Source of the DNA: Burkholderia savannae
Lineage (GTDB): Bacteria > Pseudomonadota > Gammaproteobacteria > Burkholderiales > Burkholderiaceae
Assembly (NCBI RefSeq): GCF_001524445.2
Contig: NZ_CP013418.1
Span: 2,170,001 to 2,234,000, forward strand
Length of the DNA stretch: 64,000 nucleotides
Direction: 5' to 3'
Part shown: positions 24,771 through 33,045 of the stretch, in pieces
Position numbering within the stretch: the first letter of the stretch is position 1
Layout: the number at the start of each line of letters is the position of its first letter
Position numbers and translations under genes: made by a program
Notes under the pieces: generated by a model
Databases searched by the model: none
Seen by the model: only the letters and a program-made list of their open reading frames with translations
Told to the model about the DNA's origin: nothing

Positions 24771-25631
24771 TCAGCCGAGCGCCTGATTGACGATCGCGAA
24801 CTGCCGCAGCGCAGGATCGCGCTGGGGCGCCGCGCCGCGCACCATCGCGACGACCGAGTCGACGCGCCGCAGCCCGAGCTCTTCGAGCCAGTCGGACAGG
24901 CCGCTGTCGCCGGGCACGTCGATTCGCACGAACATGCCGGCGTGCAGCGCGAGCCAGTGGCTGATCAGCGCCTGCGCGCGCAGCGTGTCCGGCGCGATCA
25001 CCGGCCCGATCGCATGGCCGCGGCCGAAGCGGCGGAACAGCGCGAAGCCGAGCAGCTCGCCGTCGCGATCGAGCGCGATGCCGCTCGCGACGTCGAGCAA
25101 CGCGTCGATCACGGCGCTGCGGTCGTAGCCGCACGCGCGCGATGCGAGCGCGCCGAGGCGCGCCGTGTCGTTGACGCCGATCGGACGCAGGCGCTCGCCG
25201 GGCGGCAGCGAAATCAGCGGCGGATGAAACGCGGCGCCCTGGTGCTGCTCGGTGATGCCGGTCGGCTTGAAGCCGAACTTCGCGTAGAGCGGCTTGCCGG
25301 CGGGCGTCGCGTGCAGGAACAGCGTGCGCTCGCCGAGATCGTCGACGATCCGCGCGAGCAGCTCGCGGCCGATGCCGCGGCCCTGCTGGTCCGGCGCGAC
25401 GATCACCATGCCGAGCGACGCGTGCTCGCGGCCGTAGCGCCAGCCGAGCGCGGTGCCGATCACGCCGCTGCCGTCTTGCGCGACGAAGCCGCTGCCGAGC
25501 TTCGCGACGAAGCGCCAGTCGTCGACGCGATGCGGCCACTGAAAGCAACTGGACAGGCGCTGGGCAGTGTCGATGTCGTCCTGGGTAAACGGGCGAAAGG
25601 CGAGCGTGCGGGAGGCGTTGGTTTCGGCCAC
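24771..25631 (-). CDS. GNAT-family N-acetyltransferase with a second C-terminal acetyltransferase-like domain
   Basis: 286 aa. N-terminal GNAT domain (about 10-140) with motif A GMVIVAPDQQGRGIGRELLARIV and YAKFGFKPTGI. The C-terminal half (about 150-286) resembles a second, divergent GNAT-like domain (ALFRRFGRGHAIGPVIAPDTLRAQALISHWLALHAGMFVRIDVP ... LSDWLEELGLRRVDSVVAMVRG). Two-domain proteins of this kind are common in Proteobacteria; substrate unknown. First gene of a likely operon with ghrA. Confidence 0.87.
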   Translation of the reverse strand: MAETNASRTLAFRPFTQDDIDTAQRLSSCFQWPHRVDDWRFVAKLGSGFVAQDGSGVIGTALGWRYGREHASLGMVIVAPDQQGRGIGRELLARIVDDLGERTLFLHATPAGKPLYAKFGFKPTGITEQHQGAAFHPPLISLPPGERLRPIGVNDTARLGALASRACGYDRSAVIDALLDVASGIALDRDGELLGFALFRRFGRGHAIGPVIAPDTLRAQALISHWLALHAGMFVRIDVPGDSGLSDWLEELGLRRVDSVVAMVRGAAPQRDPALRQFAIVNQALG

Positions 25632-25821
25632 GCTGAACTCCGGTTCGAAAGTCTGACGCCGCTACTGTGGCAGGCGCGCCGGCGGGCGGATAGGACGATC
25701 CGCTTGTTTTCGGCGGCGCGGGCGCGTTCGCTCCGCGGATTGCCGATACGGGGATTTCGACCCCGATTGTGCGCTCCGTGCGGCGACGATCGACCGCCGG
25801 CCGTCGCGCGCGGCCGGCCCG

Positions 25822-26286
25822 TTACAGACGCTGCCGCTTCGCGAGCGTCAGCACGCGCGCCCAGCGCTGCGCGTCGCGCTTGTCGTCCATCGGCAGCTTC
25901 CACTCGGCGCGCCGCTCGTCGCGCACGGCGACGACGAGATACCAGCGGCCGTCGAGCGTCTGCGCGCGGCAGCCGCTCAGATCGGTGAGCGTGTAGCGGC
26001 CGGCGTCGCCGTCCTGCGACAGCCACAGCAGCCCCTTCGTCGCCGATATGCGCAGATCGCCCCATGCGCGCTGCAGCACGTGGGTCCAGCCGTCCTCTCG
26101 CGCGTTCGGCGCGACGTCGCGCCGCCGCCGGGCCCAGTGCGCGACCGCCGCCGCGATCGCGGCGGTCGCGACGACGGCGGCGCCGATCGCCATGGCGTCG
26201 CCGAAGCGCGCGGCGATCGCATGAAACGTGTAGACCGCGCCCCAGATCAAGGCGGCGAGCGCGAACAGGACGATGAAAATCGGCAT
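25822..26286 (-). CDS. Small inner-membrane protein, 154 aa
   Basis: Two hydrophobic segments near the N-terminus (MPIFIVLFALAALIWGAVYTFHAIAA and AMAIGAAVVATAAIAAAVAHW) with an Arg-rich stop-transfer stretch, then a soluble C-terminal domain of about 100 residues (WTHVLQRAWGDLRISATKGLLWLSQDG ... GRWYLVVAVRDERRAEWKLPMDDKRDAQRWARVL). I do not recognise the family. Start at the ATG at 26286. It lies just beyond the terminator of the patatin operon on the same strand. Confidence 0.75.
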   Translation of the reverse strand: MPIFIVLFALAALIWGAVYTFHAIAARFGDAMAIGAAVVATAAIAAAVAHWARRRRDVAPNAREDGWTHVLQRAWGDLRISATKGLLWLSQDGDAGRYTLTDLSGCRAQTLDGRWYLVVAVRDERRAEWKLPMDDKRDAQRWARVLTLAKRQRL

Positions 26287-26315
26287 GGCGAAGCGGCGAG
26301 CGAGAAAACGAAAGA

Positions 26316-26339
26316 CGCGGCCGGCGCGCGCCGGCCGCG
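26316..26339 (-). terminator. Perfect 24-bp GC palindrome, likely terminator of the patatin operon
   Basis: The sequence starts CGCGGCCGGCGC and is a perfect inverted repeat. On the minus strand it is followed by TCTTTCGTTTTC. It lies 11 bases after the patatin stop codon. Confidence 0.6.
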
Positions 26340-26350
26340 AGCGGGGAGCC

Positions 26351-27601
26351 TCACCGAATCCGGTGAATGTCGTGCGTGACGAAGCCTGCGTCGTTGTCCG
26401 GCAGCGCAAGGCCGTTCTTCACGGCGAGCGTCTTGCGGATGTCCGCGAGGCCCGCGGACCAGTGGTCGCGCATCGTCGACGCGCCGAACTGATAGTCCTT
26501 GTAGTGCTGCTCGTACGCCTTCTGCTGATAGATCAGATGCTGAACGTTGTAGCGCTTGCCGCACGACAGCGTCTCGGCCTGCTGGCACCACGGATCGTTC
26601 TTGCGCATTTCCTCGGGCACCTGATCGAGCACGCGGCGCAGTACGTTGCGAAAGCGCTGCTCGCGCTGCAGCGTGTCGGTGATGAGGCGCGTGCGGCTCG
26701 AATACTGAACGTCCTTCGTGCGCTCGGTCACGTCGTTCATCGATTCGGGCAGCGGCCCGCGCGCGCTCCACAGGTCGACCTGGAACGCGAGCGTGTCGCG
26801 TCGCGGCGACGCGCGCAGCACTTCCATCAGCGGCGTGTTCGACACGATGCCGCCGTCCCAGTAGAACTCGCCGTCGATCTCGACGGGCGGAAATGCGGGC
26901 GGCAGCGCGCCCGACGCCATGAAATGCTCGGGGCGCAGCGTCGTCTTCGCGTTGTCGAAGTAGATGAAGTTGCCCGTACCGACGTTCACCGCGCCGACCG
27001 ACACGCGCGTCTCGCCCGAATTGATCCGGTCGAAGTCGCACAGCTTCAGGAGCGTCGAGCGCAGCGCGGACGTGTCGTAATAGCTGACCTTTTCCGGCGG
27101 ATGCGTCGAGCCCGGCAGCGGCGGCGGGAAGCGCGGCACGAAGAAGCCGCGCTGTCCCTGCACGACCGCGCTCGCCGCCTGGCTCGCGGTGAAGAACGTG
27201 CGCACGTATTCGTGGCTGTTGAAGAGCGCGGATTCGAACATGGCCGGCAGCGCGGGGAAGAACGCGGGCTGGCAGATCGTGTTCCAGAACTCGCGCAGCC
27301 GCTCGACGCGCCGTTCGGGCGGATTGCCCGCGATCAGCGCCGTGTTCAGCGCGCCGATCGAGATGCCGGCGATCCAGTTGAGCGGAATGCCCGCTTCGTG
27401 CAGCCCTTCGAACACGCCCGCTTGATACGCGCCGAGCGCGCCGCCGCCTTGCAGCACGAGCGCGATCGTTTCGTACGGCAAATCATGGAACGGCGTGTGC
27501 GTGTGCGCGTGCTCTTGCTCGAGCGCATTCGGCACGCTTGCTTCGTTGTGCAGATCCGCCGGATCGACGGCCTGCTTTTCGGTGCGGGCGCGCGGCTTCA
27601 T
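26351..27601 (-). CDS. Patatin-like phospholipase (DUF3734-type)
   Basis: 416 aa from the ATG at 27601. Patatin domain with the oxyanion loop [20 protein letters not shown], the nucleophile elbow GISIGALN (GxSxG, Ser at about residue 83) and the catalytic Asp in [11 protein letters not shown]. The C-terminal part ([27 protein letters not shown] ... [34 protein letters not shown]) is typical of the DUF3734 extension. The ATG overlaps the stop of the 3-hydroxybutyrate dehydrogenase (ATGA), so translation is coupled. It is probably a lipid-ester or polyhydroxybutyrate-associated hydrolase by context. Confidence 0.9.
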   Translation of the reverse strand: MKPRARTEKQAVDPADLHNEASVPNALEQEHAHTHTPFHDLPYETIALVLQGGGALGAYQAGVFEGLHEAGIPLNWIAGISIGALNTALIAGNPPERRVERLREFWNTICQPAFFPALPAMFESALFNSHEYVRTFFTASQAASAVVQGQRGFFVPRFPPPLPGSTHPPEKVSYYDTSALRSTLLKLCDFDRINSGETRVSVGAVNVGTGNFIYFDNAKTTLRPEHFMASGALPPAFPPVEIDGEFYWDGGIVSNTPLMEVLRASPRRDTLAFQVDLWSARGPLPESMNDVTERTKDVQYSSRTRLITDTLQREQRFRNVLRRVLDQVPEEMRKNDPWCQQAETLSCGKRYNVQHLIYQQKAYEQHYKDYQFGASTMRDHWSAGLADIRKTLAVKNGLALPDNDAGFVTHDIHRIR

Positions 27602-28383
27602 TGCATGAACCAGCCGTGGCTGACGACAAACGACTGGCCGGTGAGCGCCGCGCTCGGGAACGCCGACAGAAACAGCACCGTCTTCGCGACGTCCTCGACG
27701 GTCGTGAACACCCCGTCGACCGTCTGCCCGAGCATCACCTTCTTCACCACTTCCTCCTCGCTGATCCCGAGCTCTTTCGCCTGCTCCGGAATCTGCTTGT
27801 CGACGAGCGGCGTGCGCACGAAGCCCGGACACACCACGTGCGAGCGCACGTTGTGCTTCGCGCCTTCCTTCGCCAGCACGCGCGCAAGCCCCAGCAGCCC
27901 GTGCTTCGCCGTCACGTACGCCGACTTCAGCGGCGACGCCTCGTGCGAATGCACCGAGCCCATATAGATCACGACGCCGCCGCGATCGTCCCGGTACATG
28001 TGCTTGAGCGCGGCCTTCGTCGTGAGGAACGCGCCGTCGACGTGAATCGCCTGCATCTTCTTCCAGTCGGCGAACGCGTAGTTCTCGATCGGATTGACGA
28101 TCTGGATGCCCGCGTTCGACACCAGAATGTCGACCGAGCCGAACGTCTCGGCAACCTTGTCGATGCCGGCGTTGACCGCGTCCTCGTTGGTCACGTCCAT
28201 CGCGACGCCGATCGCCTTGCCGCCCGCCTGCTTGATCTGCTCGGCCACCGCGTTCGCGCCGTCCTGATTCAGATCGGCGATCGCGACCGCCGCGCCCGCA
28301 CGCGCGAGCTCCAGCGCGATTTCCTTGCCGATGCCGCTTGCCGCGCCCGTCACGACTGCAGTTTTGCCATTCAGATTGCTCAT
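27598..28383 (-). CDS. 3-hydroxybutyrate dehydrogenase
   Basis: 261 aa short-chain dehydrogenase interconverting (R)-3-hydroxybutyrate and acetoacetate with NAD+. Cofactor motif [22 protein letters not shown]-equivalent VSNAGIQ, catalytic Ser in [12 protein letters not shown], and YxxxK as SAYVTAKHG. The [14 protein letters not shown] segment and the C-terminal SHGWFMQ are typical of the 3-HBDH family. It sits between acetoacetate decarboxylase (46 bases upstream) and patatin (overlapping) on the same strand. Confidence 0.93.
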   Translation of the reverse strand: MSNLNGKTAVVTGAASGIGKEIALELARAGAAVAIADLNQDGANAVAEQIKQAGGKAIGVAMDVTNEDAVNAGIDKVAETFGSVDILVSNAGIQIVNPIENYAFADWKKMQAIHVDGAFLTTKAALKHMYRDDRGGVVIYMGSVHSHEASPLKSAYVTAKHGLLGLARVLAKEGAKHNVRSHVVCPGFVRTPLVDKQIPEQAKELGISEEEVVKKVMLGQTVDGVFTTVEDVAKTVLFLSAFPSAALTGQSFVVSHGWFMQ

Positions 28384-28429
28384 GATCGAATTCCTGTCGA
28401 GAAAGAAGTAGGGAAGGATGCGGCTCGCG

Positions 28430-29170
28430 TCACTGCGCGAGGTAATCGTAGACGACTTCGCCGAGGCCGAGCGTCAAATCGGCGAGCAGGTGCCGCGCCT
28501 CGACGATCTCGAGCACCGGCAGATCGGCGACGGGCGCGAGCGCGTGCGGCGCGAGCTGCAGCGACGCGGGGCCCGTCCATGCGCCTTTCATCTTGATGTC
28601 CTGCAGGTAGTAGCGCACGAGCTCGCACACGCGCGCCGAGCCGTCGACGTGTGGAATGATCTTCAGCAGGAAGTTCGCGCCCGCGAGGCGTTTCGCCTGC
28701 TCTTCGAGATCGAGCTCCCGATGCTTGTAGCCCATCGTGCCCGTCGCGACGCGCACGGGGCCGTAGTCGAGCGTGCCGAGCAGCGTGTCGATGTGCGTCT
28801 CGAGCGTCGGCTGCGCGAGTTTCTTCGGGAATCCCCACAATTCGCGGCCGCCCGCGATCGGCGGGTGATCGTTCAGATACATCGCGAGCGTGTAGCCGCC
28901 CGGCTGGCCGTTGTACTCGACGGGGATCACCTGGCCGCTCTCGGTGTAATCGCCGAAGCCCGTCGAATCCGGCATGCGGATGAATTCGTAATGGACGAGC
29001 GGCTCCTTCACTTCGAGCGGCTCGGGCACGATTTCGCGGAGGCGGTCGATATCGGTGCGGTAGGTAATGATCAGGAATTCCCGATTGACGAAACGGTAGG
29101 GGCCCATCGGAAACGCGGGGCTCGTGAGCGGCATCGCGAATGCATTCGATCGGACTTGGCTGGGCTTCAT
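28430..29170 (-). CDS. adc: Acetoacetate decarboxylase
   Basis: 246 aa, usual length. Converts acetoacetate to acetone and CO2. The catalytic lysine pair is in [41 protein letters not shown] and [23 protein letters not shown] match the family. A strong AAGGAG Shine-Dalgarno precedes the ATG at 29170. First gene of the adc / 3-hydroxybutyrate dehydrogenase / patatin operon, which as a set handles acetoacetate and 3-hydroxybutyrate. Confidence 0.95.
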   Translation of the reverse strand: MKPSQVRSNAFAMPLTSPAFPMGPYRFVNREFLIITYRTDIDRLREIVPEPLEVKEPLVHYEFIRMPDSTGFGDYTESGQVIPVEYNGQPGGYTLAMYLNDHPPIAGGRELWGFPKKLAQPTLETHIDTLLGTLDYGPVRVATGTMGYKHRELDLEEQAKRLAGANFLLKIIPHVDGSARVCELVRYYLQDIKMKGAWTGPASLQLAPHALAPVADLPVLEIVEARHLLADLTLGLGEVVYDYLAQ

Positions 29171-29374
29171 GCGGACTCCTTGTTGATCGCTTCGTGGTCG
29201 GGGTGCCGATATCGTATGCCTCTGCGAATCGATTGTGCGATGCCGCAACTGGAAAAGATTATTGCGGAAATCGCGGCAACGAAATGACAAATATTGACAG
29301 TGTTGCAGAGGCAGTAACGAACGCGTATCGGCGGGCGAGGAAGACGGTTCGCTCCCGGTTCCGCTCCGGCGAAA

Positions 29375-29414
29375 GGTGAGGCTTTTCGGGGGCAATGGTG
29401 AGCATTTACGGGGC
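29375..29414 (+). repeat. Pair G/H of the 18-bp GGTGAG..TTCGGG motif
   Basis: GGTGAGGCTTTTCGGGGG (29375-29392) and GGTGAGCATTTACGGGGC (29397-29414), starts 22 bp apart, in the 475-bp gap between the divergent adc and PAP2 genes. I found no further copy to the right. The remaining gap holds the PmrA-type box and no gene. Confidence 0.65.
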
Positions 29415-29561
29415 CCGTGAAACGGGTGTGAACGTCGGCCCGATGCAGCGTGTCGCGACGCGCGGCGCGTTCGATTGAACTTTTGGGGAGCGACCGTTCT
29501 CGAAGAATTGCGTTGTAGAATTTTCGATTTTCCTTTCGATCTCGATCTTGCGGCGCTTCGG

Positions 29562-29578
29562 GTTAAGCCTTCCTTAAG
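29562..29578 (+). promoter_or_regulatory. PmrA-type box upstream of the PAP2 phosphatase
   Basis: GTTAAG CCTTC CTTAAG is a direct repeat with an 11-bp period, matching the PmrA (BasR) consensus CTTAAG-N5-CTTAAG except for one base. It lies 68 bases before the PAP2 start codon, with TAGCAT (29591-29596) as a possible -10. Confidence 0.5.
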
Positions 29579-29645
29579 CGTGCGCGTCCTAGCATCGTGC
29601 GGACCGGTGACCCGGCGTCGTTCGATTCGCTACCGTTTCAACCCC

Positions 29646-30242
29646 ATGCAAAACTTCAATCTCGCTGTTTTTTCCGCGCTCAATGCGGGTTCTGCGCCGC
29701 ATCTCGCCGCCGTTCGCTTCGGCGTGTTCGCCGCCGACTGGCTCGTCTACGCGGTGCCCGCGCTGCTGCTGCTGACCTGGGTGATGGGCGCGCGTGCGAC
29801 GCGTCGCCAGGCGATCGAAGCGGGCGTCGGCGCATGCGTCGCGCTCGCGCTCGCGCAGGTGATCGGCCACTTCTGGTATTCGCCGCGGCCGTTCGCGCTC
29901 GGCATCGGCACGCAATTGATTCCGCATGCGCCCGACGGTTCGTTCCCGAGCGATCACGCGACCTTCGTCTGCAGCGTCGCGGCGGGCCTGCTCGTCGCCG
30001 GCGCGACGCGCGCGGCGGGCGTCGTGCTCGCCGTCATCGCGGCGGTGGTCGGCTGGGGGCGCATCTATGTCGGCGTGCACTGGCCGCTCGATATCGCGGG
30101 CGGCGCGCTCGTCGGAACCGCCGGTGCGCTCGCCGCGCATCTGTACGGCCGCCCGGTGACGGCGCTGCTCGAGCGCGTCGGCGAATCGGTGCACGCTGTC
30201 GCGTTCACGCGATTGCACGAGCGCTCGATCCGCGTCGATTGA
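29646..30242 (+). CDS. PAP2-family membrane phosphatase (undecaprenyl-diphosphatase / lipid A phosphatase-like)
   Basis: 198 aa with about five membrane segments. The three acid-phosphatase motifs are present: SPRPFA (part of KxxxxxxRP), PSDHATF (PSGH with Asp for Gly) and GRIYVGVHWPLD (SRxxxxxHxxxD). Enzymes of this kind dephosphorylate undecaprenyl diphosphate or lipid A-linked phosphates on the outer face of the inner membrane. The PmrA-like box upstream fits a cell-envelope stress or polymyxin-response role. Start at the ATG at 29646. Confidence 0.9.
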   Translation: MQNFNLAVFSALNAGSAPHLAAVRFGVFAADWLVYAVPALLLLTWVMGARATRRQAIEAGVGACVALALAQVIGHFWYSPRPFALGIGTQLIPHAPDGSFPSDHATFVCSVAAGLLVAGATRAAGVVLAVIAAVVGWGRIYVGVHWPLDIAGGALVGTAGALAAHLYGRPVTALLERVGESVHAVAFTRLHERSIRVD

Positions 30243-30264
30243 CGACAATCGACGGGAATCCGAA

Positions 30265-30501
30265 CTAACCGGGCGCTCTCGTTTGGGCGGCGTCGTTCGC
30301 CGAGCCGGACTCGACATCGGCGCCGCCGTGCAGTTCGACGTTCTCGTTGTGCATCTGGCGCGCGGCTTCGCGATCGAGCGCGCTGTCCTTGAGGATCGCG
30401 CACATCGCGACGAACAGCGCGATCGCGATCGCGCCGAGCCCGCAATAGCCGACGATTCTGAGGGTTCTCGGGATGCCTGCGTGGGTGTGGCGGCGAGTCA
30501 T
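30265..30501 (-). CDS. Small single-pass membrane protein, 78 aa
   Basis: Basic N-terminus (MTRRHTHAGIPRTLR), one membrane helix (about 17-37, IVGYCGLGAIAIALFVAMCAI), then an acidic tail ending EHLHGGADVESGSANDAAQ-like residues. I do not recognise it. The Shine-Dalgarno is weak, and longer upstream frames look non-coding. It converges on the PAP2 gene with 22 bases between stops. Confidence 0.5.
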   Translation of the reverse strand: MTRRHTHAGIPRTLRIVGYCGLGAIAIALFVAMCAILKDSALDREAARQMHNENVELHGGADVESGSANDAAQTRAPG

Positions 30502-31326
30502 GGTGGTCGCGTATCCGGGTGACGACGCGCGAATCGCGCGATCTTTTCCTTTTGTCATTCGACGCGCGCAGGCGCCGCGACGCGTCGTGCTTGTCTCGAT
30601 ATCCGGCCACGGCGGCGCGGGCCGCTCTGTGCCCCATGAAATACGCCGTTGCGTGCCGCGACGGCTTCGCCGCACGGGCCGCATGCCGTCGAGATAGGTA
30701 TAGAACACCGGCGGCGCGGATGCAACTCCGTGCGTGTAGAGACGCGATTGCGCCGATGTCCGCGCACCGAAAGGCGATCGACGGAATGCAAACGCGTGCG
30801 CGCCGGCGGATGCCGGTGCGGCATTCATCTGCGGGAAATCGGCCGCGAAACGAACGAAATGGCTTGGTCGACGCCAATCGGGCGCGCCGGGATGTGCGGC
30901 GCGGTTTGGCGGCGCGATGCGGACGGGTTCGAACCGCGCGGTTGCATGATTCAGTTCGAACGAAAAGCGTGCGCCGCGATCGGCGCATGGCGAGCGCCGC
31001 CAAGCGCGGCTATTTCGGGATAGGCCGGCGCGGCGGCGGCGATGCGGATGCGATGCAGTTCATACGAAAACGCGACGCGATGACCTGCGCCGCGTGAGGG
31101 CGTTTTCCGCCCTCGGCGGTCGCATGCGTGCGCGCATGCCGTCGCGCCGATCGATGCGTGGCGCGATGATTCAGGCGTGACAAGAGAGGCGTGCGTGTCG
31201 GCAACGAACGCCGCGCGCTTCGAGCGCATGCGCTCGAAGCGGGTGTGGCGCTGGCATGCGATGCGCGTCGCTACACCGTTGTCGCGAGTCGAACGCGTGC
31301 GCCGCGTTTTAGGCTCGCTTGGCGCA
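30502..31326. other. 825-bp gap without a supportable gene
   Basis: Several open frames on both strands give arginine-rich, low-information translations. The one clear feature is a 26-bp perfect palindrome at 31216-31241, centred on GCGCATGCGC and 86 bases after the ferric-reductase stop. It has no T tail, so calling it a terminator would be speculative. Confidence 0.5.
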
Positions 31327-32154
31327 TCAGTCTTCGAGCGATTCGTGCACCGCAACCGCGCCGTGCTTCCAGTAAGCGGACGCGCGAATCCGCGATTTCG
31401 CGACGCCGCGCTCGCGGCACAGGTGCTCGCGCACGCCGCGCATCGCGGCCGCTTCGCCGGCCGCCCACACGTAGCCGTCGCCGGCCGGCAGCGGCAGTTC
31501 CCGCAACGCGTCGACCAACCGGCTCGCGCCTCGCTCGCCATTCGCCGCATCGTCGCGATGACGCCACATGACGTACAGGTTCGCCTCGGTCGCGAATTCG
31601 ATCTGCGCCGACGGATCGGCCACTTCCAGCACCGCGGCGACGCGCGTCCCGGCCGGCAATTCCTCGAGTCGCCGTGCGACGGCGGGCAGCGCGGTGTCGT
31701 CGCCGATCAGCAGATGCCAGTCGAAATCCTTCGGGATCACGAATGAACCGCGCGGACCGCCGATGCCGAGCGTCTGTCCGACGCGCGCCTGCGCGGCCCA
31801 TTGCGACGCGGGCCCCGGATGATGCAGCACGAAATCGAGATCGAGCTCGCGCGCGGCGCGATCGTATCGGCGCGGCGTGAAATCGCGCGCGACGGGGCGC
31901 GGCTTGTCTTCGGGAAACACGATGCCGTTCGGGCCGAATTCGGGGCGTGCGGGCGCGTCTTCGCCGGGCGGCGGGAAGAAGACCTTCACGTGATCGTCGA
32001 ACGACGCCGATTCGAAATCGTCGAGTTCGTCGCCCGTCAGCGTCACGCGCATCAAATGCGGCGTCACCTTGGCAACGCGCTTGACCTGCAACAGGCGGAA
32101 TTTCAGCGTATGGCGCACGCGAACGACGGCGCGCTCGGTAGTCGGTTGGGTCAT
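31327..32154 (-). CDS. Siderophore-interacting protein (YqjH/ViuB-like NADPH-dependent ferric reductase)
   Basis: 275 aa. FAD-binding N-terminal half (VTPHLMRVTLTGDELDDFES ... RDFTPRRYDRAARELDLDFVLHHPGPASQWAAQARVGQTLGIGGPRGSF) and NAD(P)H-binding SIP C-terminal half (HLLIGDDTALPAVARRLEELPAG ... YVWAAGEAAAMRGVREHL ... ASAYWKHG). It reduces ferric siderophores in the cytoplasm to release iron. The PadR regulator directly upstream on the same strand (38 bases) mirrors the E. coli yqjI-yqjH pairing. Confidence 0.92.
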   Translation of the reverse strand: MTQPTTERAVVRVRHTLKFRLLQVKRVAKVTPHLMRVTLTGDELDDFESASFDDHVKVFFPPPGEDAPARPEFGPNGIVFPEDKPRPVARDFTPRRYDRAARELDLDFVLHHPGPASQWAAQARVGQTLGIGGPRGSFVIPKDFDWHLLIGDDTALPAVARRLEELPAGTRVAAVLEVADPSAQIEFATEANLYVMWRHRDDAANGERGASRLVDALRELPLPAGDGYVWAAGEAAAMRGVREHLCRERGVAKSRIRASAYWKHGAVAVHESLED

Positions 32155-32192
32155 ATCGATTGGTTCTCCTTGATAAACCGGACGCGGCGCGA

Positions 32193-32897
32193 TCAGCCCT
32201 CGGTCCGGCCTTCGATGTCGGCGACGGCGCGCCGCAGGATCGCCGCAATGCGGCGCTGCTCGTCGGCGTCGGCGCCGCTTTTGCGAAAGAGCGCTTGCTT
32301 GAGCGCCATCCGCGCGTCGACGAATTCCGGCAGCCAGCCGTGCGTGTCGTCTTCGGCGGCGGGCGTTTCGCCGGCGAATGCGCGGCGCATGAACTCCATT
32401 TTGCGGCCGAGATGCGCGAGCTTCGCGAACAGCAGGTCGACGCGCTCGCGCTGCGCGTCGAGATGCGCGCGGCCCGCATCGGCGAGCGCGTAGCGCTTGC
32501 GGTTGCCTTCGGCCTGCACGGTCACGTAGCCGAGCTCTTCGAGGTACGTGAGCGCCGGATACACCATGCCGGGGCTCGGCGCGTAGAAGCCGCTCGAGCG
32601 CGTGTCGAGCGCCTTGATCAGCTCGTAGCCGTGGCTCGGCTGTTCGGCGAGCAGCGCGAGCAGCAGCAACTGCAGGTCGTCGGCGCTGAATTGACGGCCG
32701 CGCGGCATCGCATCGTCCCCGCCGAAGCCGCTGAAACCGCCCGGGCCGCCGCCGAAGCCGCCGAATGGACCGAAGCCGTGCCGGCCGCCGCCGCGGCGAT
32801 GGCCGCCGATCATGTGGCGGAACATCTCGAGCGGACCGGGGCCGGACGAGGCATGCATGCCGCAATCGCGGCGCGAAAACAGGTGAGCGTGGCGCAT
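32193..32897 (-). CDS. PadR-family regulator, YqjI-like, with Gly/His-rich N-terminus
   Basis: 234 aa. Residues about 1-65 are rich in Gly, His and Phe (MRHAHLFSRRDCGMH ... GGHRRGGGRHGFGPFGGFGGGPGGF), resembling the metal-binding tail of E. coli YqjI, which senses nickel/iron. Residues about 70-150 are the PadR winged helix (DDLQLLLLALLAEQPSHGYELIKALDTRSSGFYAPSPGMVYPALTYLEELGYVTVQAEGNRKRYALA), followed by a helical dimerisation region. It has an AAGGAGA Shine-Dalgarno. It is transcribed ahead of the ferric reductase and probably represses both through the repeat upstream. Confidence 0.9.
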   Translation of the reverse strand: MRHAHLFSRRDCGMHASSGPGPLEMFRHMIGGHRRGGGRHGFGPFGGFGGGPGGFSGFGGDDAMPRGRQFSADDLQLLLLALLAEQPSHGYELIKALDTRSSGFYAPSPGMVYPALTYLEELGYVTVQAEGNRKRYALADAGRAHLDAQRERVDLLFAKLAHLGRKMEFMRRAFAGETPAAEDDTHGWLPEFVDARMALKQALFRKSGADADEQRRIAAILRRAVADIEGRTEG

Positions 32898-32923
32898 CGC
32901 CGTCTCCTTTACGTCTTTAGATG

Positions 32924-32949
32924 TATCGAAAGATATATATCGAAAGATA
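32924..32949 (-). promoter_or_regulatory. Tandem palindromic operator of the padR/siderophore-interacting operon
   Basis: TATCGAAAGATA (inverted repeat TATC/GATA) occurs twice, at 32924-32935 and 32938-32949, a 14-bp period. It lies 27 bases before the padR start codon in an AT-rich patch that also gives the TATATA-like -10. PadR-type autoregulation is the simplest reading. Confidence 0.65.
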
Positions 32950-33045
32950 TAAAGTCAACGGGATTTTATGGGGGCGGATGGTGAGGCCGATCAGAGGTTC
33001 TTTGGGGCCGGTGTGCAAAGGAAGGCGGCTTCTTCGTGGCATTCG

